Assembly (NCBI RefSeq): GCF_018881775.1
Contig: NZ_JACVPR010000001.1
Location: 310,001 to 374,000 of the forward strand
DNA length: 64,000 nucleotides
From: Polynucleobacter sp. MWH-Loch1C5
GTDB lineage: Bacteria; Pseudomonadota; Gammaproteobacteria; Burkholderiales; Burkholderiaceae
Reading direction: 5' to 3'
The notes below the pieces were generated by a model that searched no databases, was not told the DNA's origin, and saw only the letters and a program-made list of their open reading frames with translations. Below, piece after piece: positions 38,350-48,394 of the stretch (positions are counted from its first letter, which is position 1; each line of letters begins with the position of its first letter). Made by a program: the position numbers and the translations under genes.

Positions 38350-38378
38350 CCTGCAATCATAGCTAGAATTACAGAATC

Positions 38379-39017
38379 ATGAGCAAAAACCTATCGAAAA
38401 AATTCAAGTACGAGCGGCAGCACCCTGATGAAATCGTGATTGGCCTCGTCTCCGTCTCCGATCGCGCGAGTCGCGGGGTCTACACCGATGAAGGTATTCC
38501 AGCATTAGAAAGCTGGCTCCAACGAGTGATTCGTGGCCCCCTTCATTGCGAAACACGCCTCATCCCTGATGAAAAAGACCTCATCAGCTCGACCTTGTTA
38601 GAACTGATCGATGACTATGGTTGCGATCTAGTTTTGACCACAGGGGGTACAGGCCCAGCACGTCGCGATGTCACGCCAGAGGCGACCCTAGCCGTTGCCA
38701 CCCGCGAGATGCCCGGTTTTGCCGAGCAAATGCGCCAAATTAGCCTGCGCTTTGTACCAACAGCAATTTTGTCTCGGCAAGTTGCCGTTTTACGTGAGAT
38801 CACTGATCACGCGGCACTCATCATCAATCTGCCTGGCCAACCCAAAGCTATTGCCGAGACTCTCGAAGGGCTAAAGGATGAACATGGGCAATCAATCGTG
38901 CCGGGCATCTTTGCCGCAGTGCCCTACTGTATCGATCTGATCGGTGGCCCCTATATTGAGACTGACCCCGCCATCGTGAAAACCTTTCGTCCCAAATCAG
39001 CCTTACGTCAACCATGA
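38379..39017 (+). CDS. mog: Molybdopterin adenylyltransferase Mog
   Basis: Adenylates molybdopterin before MoeA inserts molybdate. The 212-residue protein has IGLVSVSDRASRGVYTDEG at about 22-40 and the nucleotide site LVLTTGGTGPARRDVTPEAT. It complements moaA and moeA at 27.6-29.9 kb. The N terminus has a basic extension of about 20 residues. Confidence 0.94.
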   Translation: MSKNLSKKFKYERQHPDEIVIGLVSVSDRASRGVYTDEGIPALESWLQRVIRGPLHCETRLIPDEKDLISSTLLELIDDYGCDLVLTTGGTGPARRDVTPEATLAVATREMPGFAEQMRQISLRFVPTAILSRQVAVLREITDHAALIINLPGQPKAIAETLEGLKDEHGQSIVPGIFAAVPYCIDLIGGPYIETDPAIVKTFRPKSALRQP

Positions 39018-39062
39018 TTTTTTGATTCGACTACACTCGAATCATTCATAAGAAAGTTTGTT

Positions 39063-40766
39063 ATGCCTCATGACATTAGTCTGATTGCGATTTTGGCGGT
39101 TGGTTTTGGTTTAGCCCTGATTTTTGGCTATCTGGCCAATCTTTTAAAGATGCCCCCGCTCATGGGTTACCTGATCGCCGGTATTTTGATTGGCCCATCG
39201 ACGCCTGGCTTTCAGGCTGATATGGGGCTCGCTACACAGCTCGCTGAAATAGGCGTAATGCTTTTGATGTTTGGCGTAGGTCTACATTTTTCATTACAAG
39301 ACCTCATGTCTGTTAGAAAAATTGCCATCCCAGGAGCAATCTTTCAAATCTTGGCTGCCGTCGTATTGGGAGGTGCCGTCGCACTCTTTTGGGGTTGGTC
39401 GATTGAGGCCGCCCTCGTTTTTGGTTTAAGTTTATCGGTCGCAAGTACAGTGGTATTGCTCAAGGCACTGGAGAGTCGTGGCATCCTTGATTCTGCGAAT
39501 GGGCGCATTGCCGTAGGCTGGCTAGTGGTCGAAGATCTGGTCATGGTTTTGGTATTGGTGCTCCTCCCCGTCGCCCATGAATTTTTAAGTGACGCCAGCG
39601 GTAATGCGGCTAGCTTATCTGACATCGGTCAATCGATAGCCGTGACATTGACCAAGGTCACAGCTTTCATAGTGCTCATGTTGATTGTAGGTAAACGTGT
39701 CTTACCGAAAACATTATGGCTAGTAGCCAAATCAGGTTCGCGTGAACTATTCACTTTGTCCGTGGTAGCCATTGCGATTGGTGTGGCATTTGGTGCGGCA
39801 AAACTCTTCGATGTATCTTTTGCCCTAGGAGCTTTCTTTGCCGGCATGATGATGCGTGAATCAGAGTTCAGCCATCGCGCCGCTGATGAATCTCTACCTC
39901 TAAGAGACGCATTTGCCGTACTGTTTTTTGTCTCTGTGGGCATGCTCTTTGATCCACAAATCTTAATCAATGAGCCCCTGAAATTATTGATTGTGGTGGC
40001 GATCATTATGATCGGCAAAACGATTGCTGCCATCGCCCTAGTATTAGCATTCCGTTATCCACTCAATACAGCGATGACTGTGGGAGCTAGCTTGGCTCAA
40101 ATTGGTGAGTTCTCATTTATCTTGGCAGGCATGGGCTTAGCGATGAATATGCTGCCGGCAGAAGGCTATAGCTTGATCTTGGCAGGAGCCCTGATCTCGA
40201 TTGCTGCTAACTCACTGACTTTTTATACGATTTCACCGGCCATCGAATGGGCAAAGAAAAACTCTGAGTTCGCACGCAAATTAGATCTTCGCGATGATCC
40301 TCTAGCCCAACTACCGATGTCGACCCATCATGACCTCCTCAACGGTCAAGTAGTGGTGGTGGGGTATGGTCGAGTAGGTCGTCATATCGCCGCTCGCCTA
40401 CAGGCAGAAAATATTTCAGTGGTGATTGCTGAACAAAGCCGCGAGGTGGTTGAAAACTTACGCAAAAATAATCAACCCGCAGTTTGTGGTGACGCGAGTG
40501 ATCCAGCAGTCCTGATTCAGGCGCACATTGCACGTGCGGCCTTTTTAATTATTGCTGTGAAAGATGCCGTGGGTATTCAGCAGATGGTAGAAACTGCGAG
40601 AACCTTAAATCCCAGTATCCAAATCTTGATTCGTGCGAATACTGACGAAGACGTAGAGCTGTTCACTCAAGAAGGCTTAGGTGACTCCTTTACACCAGAA
40701 AAAGAATTAGCTGAAACACTAGCGAACACCATCATTACACGTCGCGCAGCGGCTCTGAAAGCTTAA
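39063..40766 (+). CDS. ybaL: CPA2 cation:proton antiporter, YbaL/KefB type
   Basis: Membrane antiporter for monovalent cations, probably K+/H+. The 567-residue protein has about 12 membrane segments with LLMFGVGLHFSLQDLM and VVEDLVMVLVLV, then a cytosolic RCK_N NAD-binding domain (from about 423: VVVGYGRVGRHIAARL). It resembles YbaL over its whole length. Ligand control of transport by the RCK domain is inferred from the family. Confidence 0.92.
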   Translation: MPHDISLIAILAVGFGLALIFGYLANLLKMPPLMGYLIAGILIGPSTPGFQADMGLATQLAEIGVMLLMFGVGLHFSLQDLMSVRKIAIPGAIFQILAAVVLGGAVALFWGWSIEAALVFGLSLSVASTVVLLKALESRGILDSANGRIAVGWLVVEDLVMVLVLVLLPVAHEFLSDASGNAASLSDIGQSIAVTLTKVTAFIVLMLIVGKRVLPKTLWLVAKSGSRELFTLSVVAIAIGVAFGAAKLFDVSFALGAFFAGMMMRESEFSHRAADESLPLRDAFAVLFFVSVGMLFDPQILINEPLKLLIVVAIIMIGKTIAAIALVLAFRYPLNTAMTVGASLAQIGEFSFILAGMGLAMNMLPAEGYSLILAGALISIAANSLTFYTISPAIEWAKKNSEFARKLDLRDDPLAQLPMSTHHDLLNGQVVVVGYGRVGRHIAARLQAENISVVIAEQSREVVENLRKNNQPAVCGDASDPAVLIQAHIARAAFLIIAVKDAVGIQQMVETARTLNPSIQILIRANTDEDVELFTQEGLGDSFTPEKELAETLANTIITRRAAALKA

Positions 40767-40792
40767 GCATGGGAGATACCCCCATGCTGACT

Positions 40793-41674
40793 TTAGCGCA
40801 AACCTAGATACAGTCCAATCGGCACAAAAATCATCGCGGAAATATTACCTAGGAGCACAATAGACGCCACACGCTCAGGCTCTTGATGATTACGATCAGC
40901 GACTAGAAAATTAAGTACAGCCGGCGGTAAGCTAGCAAAAACAAAGAGTAAGCCCCTTTGCAAATCACTCATTTCAATCCATGGCGCTATTAAAAGTGCA
41001 ATGATGAGACCGGTGATGGGACAAACAATGGCGCCCAAAAAGCCTTCACGCCAATGACTCAAATTGGCGTCTTTCATACGCACGCCCAAGGAAAAGAGCA
41101 TCAAGGGAACCGTCGCATCGCCCAATAGCTTGATAGAAATATAAAGGGGTTCCGGTAGGGTAAATAAGTGCTTGGTGCTAGAGAGCACAATGCCAATGAT
41201 GGTGGCAATCACCATCGGGTTAGCAAATACACCACTGATGTGTGCGCGCGGGTTCACCAACTTCACACCCAGTGTGAAATGCATCAGATTAGATACTGCA
41301 AACAAGGCGACTGCCGGGGCTAAGCCAGCGCTGCCGAAGGCAAAAACGGCCAAAGGTAAACCCATATTGCCGCAATTATTGAACATCATCGGCGGCACAA
41401 AGGTTTTGGGATCCATGCCACTGATTTTGGCAATCGGCCATGCCAAAATACCTGAGCCGACCACAATCGCGACACCACACAAGAGCAGACTCCACTGGTC
41501 AATCAAGACAAAGTCTTTACTAACGAAGGCTGATACCACTAAGAGTGGTGCGATGACATCCAAGGTGGCCTTATTGATACCCGCCATATCAGGATGCGCC
41601 TTACGCCCATACAGATAGCCCACCAAAATAATCAGAACAACGGGAGTAATAATCCCGGCAATACGCCAAAACAT
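40793..41674 (-). CDS. AEC-family (auxin efflux carrier-like) transporter
   Basis: Inner-membrane secondary transporter with about ten membrane segments over 293 residues. Typical AEC features are the two inverted repeats and the conserved MMFNNCGNMGLPLAVFAFG segment with the Asn-rich crossover. Members carry organic acids or other anions; the substrate cannot be told. Its ATG overlaps the orn stop by one base (TAATG), so it is probably co-transcribed with orn. A hairpin, GCATGGG/CCCATGC at about 40768-40788, lies between it and the convergent antiporter gene. Confidence 0.9.
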   Translation of the reverse strand: MFWRIAGIITPVVLIILVGYLYGRKAHPDMAGINKATLDVIAPLLVVSAFVSKDFVLIDQWSLLLCGVAIVVGSGILAWPIAKISGMDPKTFVPPMMFNNCGNMGLPLAVFAFGSAGLAPAVALFAVSNLMHFTLGVKLVNPRAHISGVFANPMVIATIIGIVLSSTKHLFTLPEPLYISIKLLGDATVPLMLFSLGVRMKDANLSHWREGFLGAIVCPITGLIIALLIAPWIEMSDLQRGLLFVFASLPPAVLNFLVADRNHQEPERVASIVLLGNISAMIFVPIGLYLGLR

Positions 41675-42258
41675 TAGCGATCCTCCGCAATCGGCTCATC
41701 ACCTAGCGTCGGTATAAAGAGCTTATCTCTGTAATAGCGCAATTCATCGACAGACTCCAAAATATCTGCCAATGCGGTATGGGCCTGCTTTTTTTGAAAT
41801 CCTTTGGCAATCTCAGGATGCCAACGTTTACAGAGCTCTTTAACGGTAGAAACGTCAATATTGCGGTAATGGAAATAGGATTCAAGTTTGGGCATGTAAC
41901 GCACCATAAAGCGACGATCTTGATGAATCGTATTACCACACATGGGCGAGGTGCTCGACTTCACATGCTCCTTGAGAAACTGTAGGCAGGCCTGCTCGGC
42001 CTCGGTTTCGCTCAAGGTGCTGGCTTTCACCTTATCAATCAAGCCAGAACGACCATGAGTGCCCTTATTCCAGGCATCCATTTTGTCTAATAATTCATCA
42101 GATTGGTGAATCACCAAAACCGGGCCCTCAGCCACCAGATTGAGATCGGCGTCAGTCACTATCATGGCAATTTCCAAAATCCGGTCAGTCTGGGGGTCCA
42201 AACCGGTCATTTCCATATCCACCCAAACAAGGCGGTCATTCTTTCTACTTGTACTCAT
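41674..42258 (-). CDS. orn: Oligoribonuclease
   Basis: 3'-5' exonuclease that degrades the last short RNA pieces, including pGpG. The 194-residue DEDDh protein opens [22 protein letters not shown] and ends with the conserved [19 protein letters not shown] at 42258 (MSTSRKND) is used; an upstream ATG at 42270 would add four residues. It is divergent from the M48 protease gene with 15 bases between the starts. Confidence 0.97.
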   Translation of the reverse strand: MSTSRKNDRLVWVDMEMTGLDPQTDRILEIAMIVTDADLNLVAEGPVLVIHQSDELLDKMDAWNKGTHGRSGLIDKVKASTLSETEAEQACLQFLKEHVKSSTSPMCGNTIHQDRRFMVRYMPKLESYFHYRNIDVSTVKELCKRWHPEIAKGFQKKQAHTALADILESVDELRYYRDKLFIPTLGDEPIAEDR

Positions 42259-42273
42259 CTTTATAATCATCTC

Positions 42274-43530
42274 ATGACATTTACTTTTTTGTTTTTATTA
42301 GCCCTCTGCTTCAGCGTGGCGACTCGCTATTACCTCAATAGTCGCCAGATTCAGCATATTGCTAAACACCGCGCAGAAGTCCCCCGCGATTTTGCCAGCA
42401 AAATCAGTTTAGCCGACCATCAGAAGGCGGCTGACTATAGCATTAGTAAACTCAAACTCAGTTTTATTGACATCATCATCCAGACCACCCTCCTCTTGGG
42501 ATTCACCCTCTTAGGCGGTCTGCAGTGGCTACATGAAACGCTGCTGGCTTATATGGGTCCGGGGGTGGCGCAACAAATTGCATTACTGATCTCACTGAGC
42601 CTCATCTCCGGCGTGATCGATATTCCCTTGGCATGGTACCGACAATTTAAATTAGAAAGCCGCTTTGGTTTTAATCGCATGAGCTTCGGTTTATTCATCA
42701 GTGATTTGATCAAAGGAACATTACTCAGTTTGGCGATTGGCCTGCCTTTGTTATGGGTCGTCCTCAGTCTCATGAGCGAGGCAGGTGCGTATTGGTGGTT
42801 CTGGGCATGGTTAGTCTGGATGGGCTTTAGCGCTCTCATGCTTTGGCTATTTCCGACCGTCATTGCACCACTCTTTAATCGCTTTTCACCATTAGAAGAC
42901 CTGGCGCTCAAAGAGCGTATTGAAGCACTCTTGCAACGTTGCGACTTCAAAAGCCAAGGTTTATTTATCATGGATGGCAGTAAGCGGAGCGCTCATGGCA
43001 ATGCCTACTTTACCGGCATGGGGCGCGCTAAACGAATTGTCTTTTTTGATACCCTGATCGAGCGCCTCTCTCCATCAGAAATTGAGGCCGTACTGGCTCA
43101 TGAATTAGGTCACTTTAAGCGCCACCACATTCGTCAACGGCTCTGGCAATCATTCGCCTTTAGCTTAGCGATTCTGGCACTTTTAGGCTGGGTCTCTACA
43201 CAAGCCTGGTTCTATTTGGGCTTGGGTGTACAACCAGAAATGGATGGCCATAACGCGGGCTTGGCTTTAGCCTTGTTTAGCTTGGTTTTACCTGTCTTTA
43301 GTTTTTTCCTCACGCCCCTACAAAGTTGGGGTTCACGTAAGCACGAGTTTGAGGCAGATGCTTTTGCTGCTGAAAAAGCCAATGCCGAAGATTTAATTAG
43401 CGCCCTAGTCAAGCTGTATCAGGATAACGCTGCCACTCTCACTCCTGACCCTTGGTACTCGCGCTTTTATGACTCACATCCGCCAGCACCGATACGAATC
43501 ATGCATTTACAGGGTTTGCAGCAGGCATGA
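42274..43530 (+). CDS. M48 zinc metalloprotease (Ste24/HtpX-like)
   Basis: Multi-pass membrane protease of the CAAX-protease-like M48 family, likely active in membrane protein quality control. The 418-residue protein has several membrane segments, the zinc site [10 protein letters not shown] near residue 275 and the third ligand in [14 protein letters not shown] at 42274 ([11 protein letters not shown]) gives a proper first membrane helix; the longer open frame to 42103 lies opposite orn and is not used. It overlaps rsgA by four bases. Confidence 0.93.
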   Translation: MTFTFLFLLALCFSVATRYYLNSRQIQHIAKHRAEVPRDFASKISLADHQKAADYSISKLKLSFIDIIIQTTLLLGFTLLGGLQWLHETLLAYMGPGVAQQIALLISLSLISGVIDIPLAWYRQFKLESRFGFNRMSFGLFISDLIKGTLLSLAIGLPLLWVVLSLMSEAGAYWWFWAWLVWMGFSALMLWLFPTVIAPLFNRFSPLEDLALKERIEALLQRCDFKSQGLFIMDGSKRSAHGNAYFTGMGRAKRIVFFDTLIERLSPSEIEAVLAHELGHFKRHHIRQRLWQSFAFSLAILALLGWVSTQAWFYLGLGVQPEMDGHNAGLALALFSLVLPVFSFFLTPLQSWGSRKHEFEADAFAAEKANAEDLISALVKLYQDNAATLTPDPWYSRFYDSHPPAPIRIMHLQGLQQA

Positions 43531-44450
43531 AGAAAAATCTGCTAGATGCTCAAGTGATTGCCTCGTATGGCCGTCATTATCTAGCCCGTGATGTCAGCGC
43601 AGACCACCATAGCATTTGGCAAGTCACTGCCCGTGGCAAACAACATATTGCTGCAGTCGGTGATCGGATCACGATCTTACCTAGCTCTGAAGATCAAGCA
43701 GTCATCGAAGCTATTAGTGAACGACGCAATCTCTTGTATCGCTCCGATGCTTATAAGAGTAAATCGATTGCGAGCAATGTGGATCAGATTCTGATTGTTC
43801 TAGCTACTGAACCCGGATTTTCTCCAGACCTGTTAGGGCGTGCGGTGGTCGCTGCAGAATCAGCAGGTATTGGGGCACGCATTCTTTTGAATAAGTGCGA
43901 TCTAAAAGAAAAACTCTCGCATGCTCGCGCACTTTTGACGCCCTATCAAGCCATGGGCTACCCCGTTCATGAGATGTCAGTGAAAGAAGATCCTGAGTCC
44001 GTACGGCAACTCTTGCCCGTATTACATAATCAAGTCTCGGTATTGGTTGGCCAATCAGGTATGGGTAAATCTAGTCTTTTGAACTTCCTCATTCCAGATG
44101 CTGCTGCGCAGACGCAAGAACATTCGAAGAAACTCGATAGTGGCAAACACACCACCACCGCTTGCCGTTTATATGATCTACCCGAAGGTGGAAGTTTGAT
44201 TGATTCGCCAGGTTTTCAAGAGTTTGGTTTAGCTCATTTGTCTGAGAGCGAGTTACAGCATGCTTTTCTTGAATTCAGACCCCATCTAGGACAATGCAAA
44301 TTCCATAACTGTACGCATGGTCAAGAACCAGGGTGCGCCATTCATGAGCAAGTCATTCAAGGCTCCATCAGTCAAGCACGGGTTGATTTATTTAGACAGC
44401 TACGCCACGAATCTGTCAACGCAGATGCTATCCAAGCCAGACTGAAATAG
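43527..44450 (+). CDS. rsgA: Ribosome small-subunit GTPase RsgA
   Basis: Circularly permuted GTPase that checks and releases late 30S assembly factors. The 307-residue protein has an N-terminal OB fold, G4 before G1 (NKCD near 117-120), G1 GQSGMGKSS near 175, DSPGF, and a zinc site CKFHNCTHGQEPGC with a following His. Its 3' end overlaps the convergent CobD/CbiB-family gene by 23 bases. Confidence 0.97.
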   Translation: MKKNLLDAQVIASYGRHYLARDVSADHHSIWQVTARGKQHIAAVGDRITILPSSEDQAVIEAISERRNLLYRSDAYKSKSIASNVDQILIVLATEPGFSPDLLGRAVVAAESAGIGARILLNKCDLKEKLSHARALLTPYQAMGYPVHEMSVKEDPESVRQLLPVLHNQVSVLVGQSGMGKSSLLNFLIPDAAAQTQEHSKKLDSGKHTTTACRLYDLPEGGSLIDSPGFQEFGLAHLSESELQHAFLEFRPHLGQCKFHNCTHGQEPGCAIHEQVIQGSISQARVDLFRQLRHESVNADAIQARLK

Positions 44451-45372
44451 TCGTTAAAGCAATCACCATGAGCCATAGGATCACGGCTCGCCAGACTAAA
44501 CCAATCGCTGAACGCAAACTTCTAATATTGGCTTCTAGGCCTAAATCATAAATAGGTGCTTCACCCGCTTCTGCCATCCTGAGCGCCTCGTCACTATCAG
44601 GCTCAGGCAATGGATTACCCAAACGCACTCCAAGAGCGCCTGCACCGGCAGCCAAAATCACAGCCTCAGTTTCATTACTCCATTTACGCAAGTGATAACG
44701 CCAACCGTAGACCGCATCCTCAAAATTACCCACGATTGCAAAGCCCATGGCGGTCAAACGTACAGGTACCCAGTCGACCCATTGAAAAAAGCGTCTTGCC
44801 GCAGCACCTAAGTCTGCGCTCGCTTGTGCACTCCAACGCTGTGATGCAGTATCTGCGAGACGATAAAGAACCACACCCGCTGGCCCAATCGGAATCAACA
44901 TCCAAAAGATCACGCCAAATACATGACGGTGACTACCGACAATGGCTCGCTCGAGTGCTAAACGAATGACCTCAGACTCACTCATGGTCTCAGTGTGGAT
45001 TCCTGGGCCTTGCCACTGGGCCAAGATCTCGCGCGCTTTATCTAGGTTTCTTTCTAAAAGGGCTTCATGAATAGCACTGAATGGATGACTAAATTGACGA
45101 AAGCCTAAAAACAAATAGGCCATCAAAAAACTCCATACAAATGCTAAAACAGGTTGAACCCCCAAGAGAATCACATAGACGATCATGACAAGTAGCACAG
45201 GGGGAACTAAGGCTGCAATCAGAGCTAGGCGCGCCCCGCTTTCACTACCGTTATCAACGTGGGTCGCGACACGATCGAGCCACACATCTGTCATGCGGTG
45301 AATCCAATGCCCTTTTTCAACAGGCTTATATTGCTCAGCAATGAGGGCTAATAGAATAGAAAAAAATGTCAT
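44428..45372 (-). CDS. CobD/CbiB-family membrane protein
   Basis: Inner-membrane protein with about four membrane segments over 314 residues, related to the adenosylcobinamide-phosphate synthase CobD/CbiB. In betaproteobacteria this stand-alone relative occurs next to a Nudix gene and outside cobalamin loci, so a role in B12 synthesis is doubtful. Conserved features are FFSILLALIAEQYKP at the N terminus and the RVATHVDNG loop. ATG at 45372 overlaps the Nudix stop by four bases. Confidence 0.85.
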   Translation of the reverse strand: MTFFSILLALIAEQYKPVEKGHWIHRMTDVWLDRVATHVDNGSESGARLALIAALVPPVLLVMIVYVILLGVQPVLAFVWSFLMAYLFLGFRQFSHPFSAIHEALLERNLDKAREILAQWQGPGIHTETMSESEVIRLALERAIVGSHRHVFGVIFWMLIPIGPAGVVLYRLADTASQRWSAQASADLGAAARRFFQWVDWVPVRLTAMGFAIVGNFEDAVYGWRYHLRKWSNETEAVILAAGAGALGVRLGNPLPEPDSDEALRMAEAGEAPIYDLGLEANIRSLRSAIGLVWRAVILWLMVIALTTISVWLG

Positions 45373-46079
45373 GCTCGTAAAAAATGATAAAGATTCCGTA
45401 GCATACCCGCAGTTGCGCCCCAAATAAACTTATTTTGATAAGGCATGGCATAAAAACGACGTTGCCCCTGCTCACTTTGCCAAGTGCGTGTCTCATGATG
45501 TTGCGGATTCATCAGAAAATGTAGCGGCACCTCAAACACTTCAGCGACCTCAAAAGGATCGAATGGGTAGTGTTCTTGTGGTTGAACTAAAGCCACAATC
45601 GGCGTGACTTCATAACCTGTGATCGTCAAATAATTAGGCAAACGCCCCAGAATCTCGACCGCTGCATCATTCAAACCAATCTCTTCTTGCGCTTCCCTTA
45701 AGGCAGTCGCCTCAGGATTGAGATCATTCGGATCAGTGCGCCCACCTGGAAAACTAATTTGCCCAGGATGATCATGTAAATGGGCGGTACGCTGAGTCAA
45801 TAAAACACGTAGCTCTGAGTGATTTAATAAGGGGACTAAAACTGCTGCAGGATTGGGCTGAAAAACTTGTCCTTGTTGCGTATTGGCTAAAGCGACTTGT
45901 GCTAAGCGATTCTCATCAGTGACTTCAAATTCGCAGATACGCTCTTCCTGAAATCTACGCCGTAAATAGCTTGATGTTAAGCGCTCAGCATCTAGAGCTG
46001 GCAAATGACTATCTCGCCCAGTAATAGGCACTGCTTGCGGATCAAACAAAGGGGCTTTGCGAGGGGCGGCAGAAGTCAT
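45369..46079 (-). CDS. CoA-type Nudix hydrolase (NudL-like)
   Basis: Probable CoA pyrophosphatase, cleaving CoA to 4'-phosphopantetheine and adenosine 3',5'-bisphosphate. The 236-residue protein has the UPF0035-type run LTQRTAHLHDHPGQISFPGG and then the Nudix box ending ALREAQEEIGL, the pattern of the NudL/Nudt7 group. It is translationally coupled to the CobD/CbiB-family gene. Confidence 0.9.
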   Translation of the reverse strand: MTSAAPRKAPLFDPQAVPITGRDSHLPALDAERLTSSYLRRRFQEERICEFEVTDENRLAQVALANTQQGQVFQPNPAAVLVPLLNHSELRVLLTQRTAHLHDHPGQISFPGGRTDPNDLNPEATALREAQEEIGLNDAAVEILGRLPNYLTITGYEVTPIVALVQPQEHYPFDPFEVAEVFEVPLHFLMNPQHHETRTWQSEQGQRRFYAMPYQNKFIWGATAGMLRNLYHFLRA

Positions 46080-46191
46080 GGTTTTAGTTTAATACGGCTT
46101 TGACTAAAGCTCCGCTGATGGGTCATCAGAATGATGGGGTAAAAGATTTAGCATTCAATGAAGGTCATGGGCCATGCAATGTCGGTGTAGA

Positions 46192-46221
46192 AACAAAAAA
46201 GGCAGCCGAGGCTGCCTTTTT
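46192..46221 (-). terminator. Rho-independent terminator of the rpsP-rplS operon
   Basis: AAAAAGGCAGCC and GGCTGCCTTTTT form a GC-rich stem with T runs on the minus strand, 16 bases after the rplS stop. Confidence 0.9.
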
Positions 46222-46236
46222 CTGCAGAGCATCCAA

Positions 46237-46623
46237 TTACTCAGCTGCTGCTTCTTTCGTACGAGAAACCAACTTCTCTTTAATACGTGCTGACTTACCA
46301 GAACGATCGCGCAAGTAATACAACTTGGCACGACGTACATCACCACGGCGCTTGAGCTCAATGCTTGCGATCAGCGGTGAATATGTTTGGAAAGTACGCT
46401 CCACACCTTCGCCAGAAGAAATCTTACGAACGATGAAGCTTGAATTAAGACCACGATTGCGCTTAGCAATCACAACACCTTCGTAAGCCTGAACACGTTT
46501 ACGGTTACCTTCAACCACGTTCACGTTCACAACCACGGTGTCACCAGGAGCAAACTCAGGGATAGCCTTGTTTGCGGTTAAGCGAGCAATTTCTTCTTGC
46601 TCAATTTGTGCGATGAGATTCAT
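46237..46623 (-). CDS. rplS: 50S ribosomal protein L19
   Basis: Ribosomal protein at the 30S-50S interface. The 128-residue product begins [11 protein letters not shown] and has [22 protein letters not shown]-like [17 protein letters not shown] and [21 protein letters not shown] at 46623 has GGAG six bases upstream; earlier ATGs at 46626 and 46644 are less well placed. It is the last gene of rpsP-rimM-trmD-rplS. Confidence 0.98.
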   Translation of the reverse strand: MNLIAQIEQEEIARLTANKAIPEFAPGDTVVVNVNVVEGNRKRVQAYEGVVIAKRNRGLNSSFIVRKISSGEGVERTFQTYSPLIASIELKRRGDVRRAKLYYLRDRSGKSARIKEKLVSRTKEAAAE

Positions 46624-46696
46624 CATTAACTCCAATAACATCATGCCAACGTTGTATTCCGAAGCATATAGCTTGGACTTGGCAGAGGATGCGGTT

Positions 46697-47443
46697 TTAC
46701 TTACCCATCGTCTTTAGCAAAGATACCAAATAGGCTTCATCGCTAGGAGACAACAGACCTTCTGCACGAGCCCGTTCAATTAAGTCCGGGCGTCGCTTTA
46801 ACGTCAGTTCCAAAGATTGTTTCCGACGGTAATCCGCTATTTTAGCGTGATGTCCGCCTAAAAGCACGTCTGGAACTGATAAATTTTCATAAATTTCGGG
46901 GCGTGTATAGTGAAAACAGTCTAAAAGACCATCCATAAAGCTATCTTGGGCCACCGAATCCGCATCCCCTAAGGCTCCCGGGATCAGGCGTATAACGGCA
47001 TCCATGACCGCCATAGCAGGTATTTCTCCCCCAGAAAGCACAAAATCCCCAAGACTAATCTCCCGGTCCACACGTCGTTCAATCAAGCGCTGATCAATCG
47101 CTTCATAGCGCCCACACAAGAGCGTTACATTAGACAAATCATTGATTTCTTTGGCTATTTTTTGATTAAAAGGCTCACCCTGAGGGGATAAAAGTATCAC
47201 CGGGCCGGGATTCTCGAGGGCTACAGCGGCCAAGGTATCCTCTAAGGGTTTGGCCATCATCACCATCCCAGGACCACCCCCATAGGCGCGATCGTCCACA
47301 GTGCGGCGTTGGTCAGTCGTGAAATCTCGGGGATTCCAGGTTTTGACTTGCACCAAGCCCTGTTCGCAAGCACGGCCGGTGATACCCCATTGGGTCAGCG
47401 CAGCAAACATCTCTGGAAAAATAGTGACAATGTCAAAGCGCAT
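46697..47443 (-). CDS. trmD: tRNA (guanine-N1-)-methyltransferase
   Basis: Methylates G37 of tRNAs that read CNN and UGG-type codons, preventing frameshifts. The 248-residue protein has [11 protein letters not shown], the knotted SAM site with [14 protein letters not shown], and [12 protein letters not shown] plus [10 protein letters not shown]. It lies four bases after rimM. Confidence 0.98.
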   Translation of the reverse strand: MRFDIVTIFPEMFAALTQWGITGRACEQGLVQVKTWNPRDFTTDQRRTVDDRAYGGGPGMVMMAKPLEDTLAAVALENPGPVILLSPQGEPFNQKIAKEINDLSNVTLLCGRYEAIDQRLIERRVDREISLGDFVLSGGEIPAMAVMDAVIRLIPGALGDADSVAQDSFMDGLLDCFHYTRPEIYENLSVPDVLLGGHHAKIADYRRKQSLELTLKRRPDLIERARAEGLLSPSDEAYLVSLLKTMGK

Positions 47444-47447
47444 AGTG

Positions 47448-47996
47448 CTACCAGTCTAGCTCCCAAGCAACGACAATGCCATAGTCTGGACTACCTGAAT
47501 CTGTATTGACCGATTGCACTATGCCATCAACAAAGGGAATCATGCGCCACTCAGTGCGGTCAGCGCCCTTCACACAGAGAATCGATTGGGCTGCGTTTTC
47601 GGCCATCTCTAATACTTCGCCCAAATTTTGCCCCTGAGGATTACGTACAGGTAGGCCAATTAAATCAACCCAGTAGTAAGCATTGTCTTCGGCACGAGGA
47701 AAATCAGCGCGACTAATGTAGACGGCATACCCTTTGAAAGCCAGCGCTTGATCACGATCGGTAACGTCCGATAGTTTTAATAAGACATTGCCGCTATGCT
47801 CTTTTGCAGATAACAAAGTACGTGCCACTGCAGCAGAGCTCGTCTCTGGAGGCTTGGCTAACCAAAGGGTTTTGGCGTGAAAAATGGCGGCCGGATCTGA
47901 AGCATAGGGCTTCAGCTTGACTAGACCAGCAATACCTTGAGCGTCAAAGATATGGCCCACGAGGACCAAGTCGAGGGGGCGAATTTGTTCCACCAT
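47448..47996 (-). CDS. rimM: Ribosome maturation factor RimM
   Basis: 30S assembly factor that binds S19 and the 16S rRNA head. The 182-residue protein has [21 protein letters not shown] at the N terminus and a PRC-barrel with [13 protein letters not shown] and [11 protein letters not shown]. It is between rpsP and trmD, the conserved order. Confidence 0.97.
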   Translation of the reverse strand: MVEQIRPLDLVLVGHIFDAQGIAGLVKLKPYASDPAAIFHAKTLWLAKPPETSSAAVARTLLSAKEHSGNVLLKLSDVTDRDQALAFKGYAVYISRADFPRAEDNAYYWVDLIGLPVRNPQGQNLGEVLEMAENAAQSILCVKGADRTEWRMIPFVDGIVQSVNTDSGSPDYGIVVAWELDW

Positions 47997-48047
47997 AGCG
48001 CCCTCCTCATCATGAGAGTGCTTTTACAAGCACTCTAACCGAATCAA

Positions 48048-48290
48048 TTAAGCCTTCGTGTTTTTCAAAAGACGGGCTACAGTTGGAGACAACTGAGCAC
48101 CCACGCCTGTCCAATAGGTCAAGCGATCTTGAGCGATACGGAAGCCTTGCTCTGTTTCAATAGCGCTCGGGTTGTAATAACCTAAACGCTCGATGAAATT
48201 CGAGTCACGACGGTTGCGCTTATCAGTGGCAACGATGCTGTAAAAAGGGCGATTCTTAGAACCACCGCGTGCGAGTCGAATGACGACCAT
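48048..48290 (-). CDS. rpsP: 30S ribosomal protein S16
   Basis: Small-subunit assembly protein of 80 residues beginning [17 protein letters not shown], with [14 protein letters not shown] and the C-terminal [14 protein letters not shown]. It heads the rpsP-rimM-trmD-rplS operon. The ffh gene found near this operon in some bacteria is not present. Confidence 0.98.
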   Translation of the reverse strand: MVVIRLARGGSKNRPFYSIVATDKRNRRDSNFIERLGYYNPSAIETEQGFRIAQDRLTYWTGVGAQLSPTVARLLKNTKA

Positions 48291-48394
48291 GTGTTTTCCT
48301 TACAATAGTGCTGAAATAAACTCAGTATTTTAGCGCACAAATGCTTAAAAAGCTAAGTTTCCCATCGACTCAGTCATCAAAACATAGAAAAATC

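Noticed and set aside
40768-40788. Hairpin GCATGGG/CCCATGC between the antiporter and AEC transporter genes
   Set aside because: Position suits a convergent terminator, but neither side has a T run; not called.
42103-42273. 57-residue N-terminal extension of the M48 protease
   Set aside because: The extension lies wholly opposite orn; ATG at 42274 gives a normal first membrane helix.
44428-45372. Cobalamin biosynthesis gene cobD
   Set aside because: No other cobalamin genes are nearby, and the protein belongs to a divergent stand-alone group.
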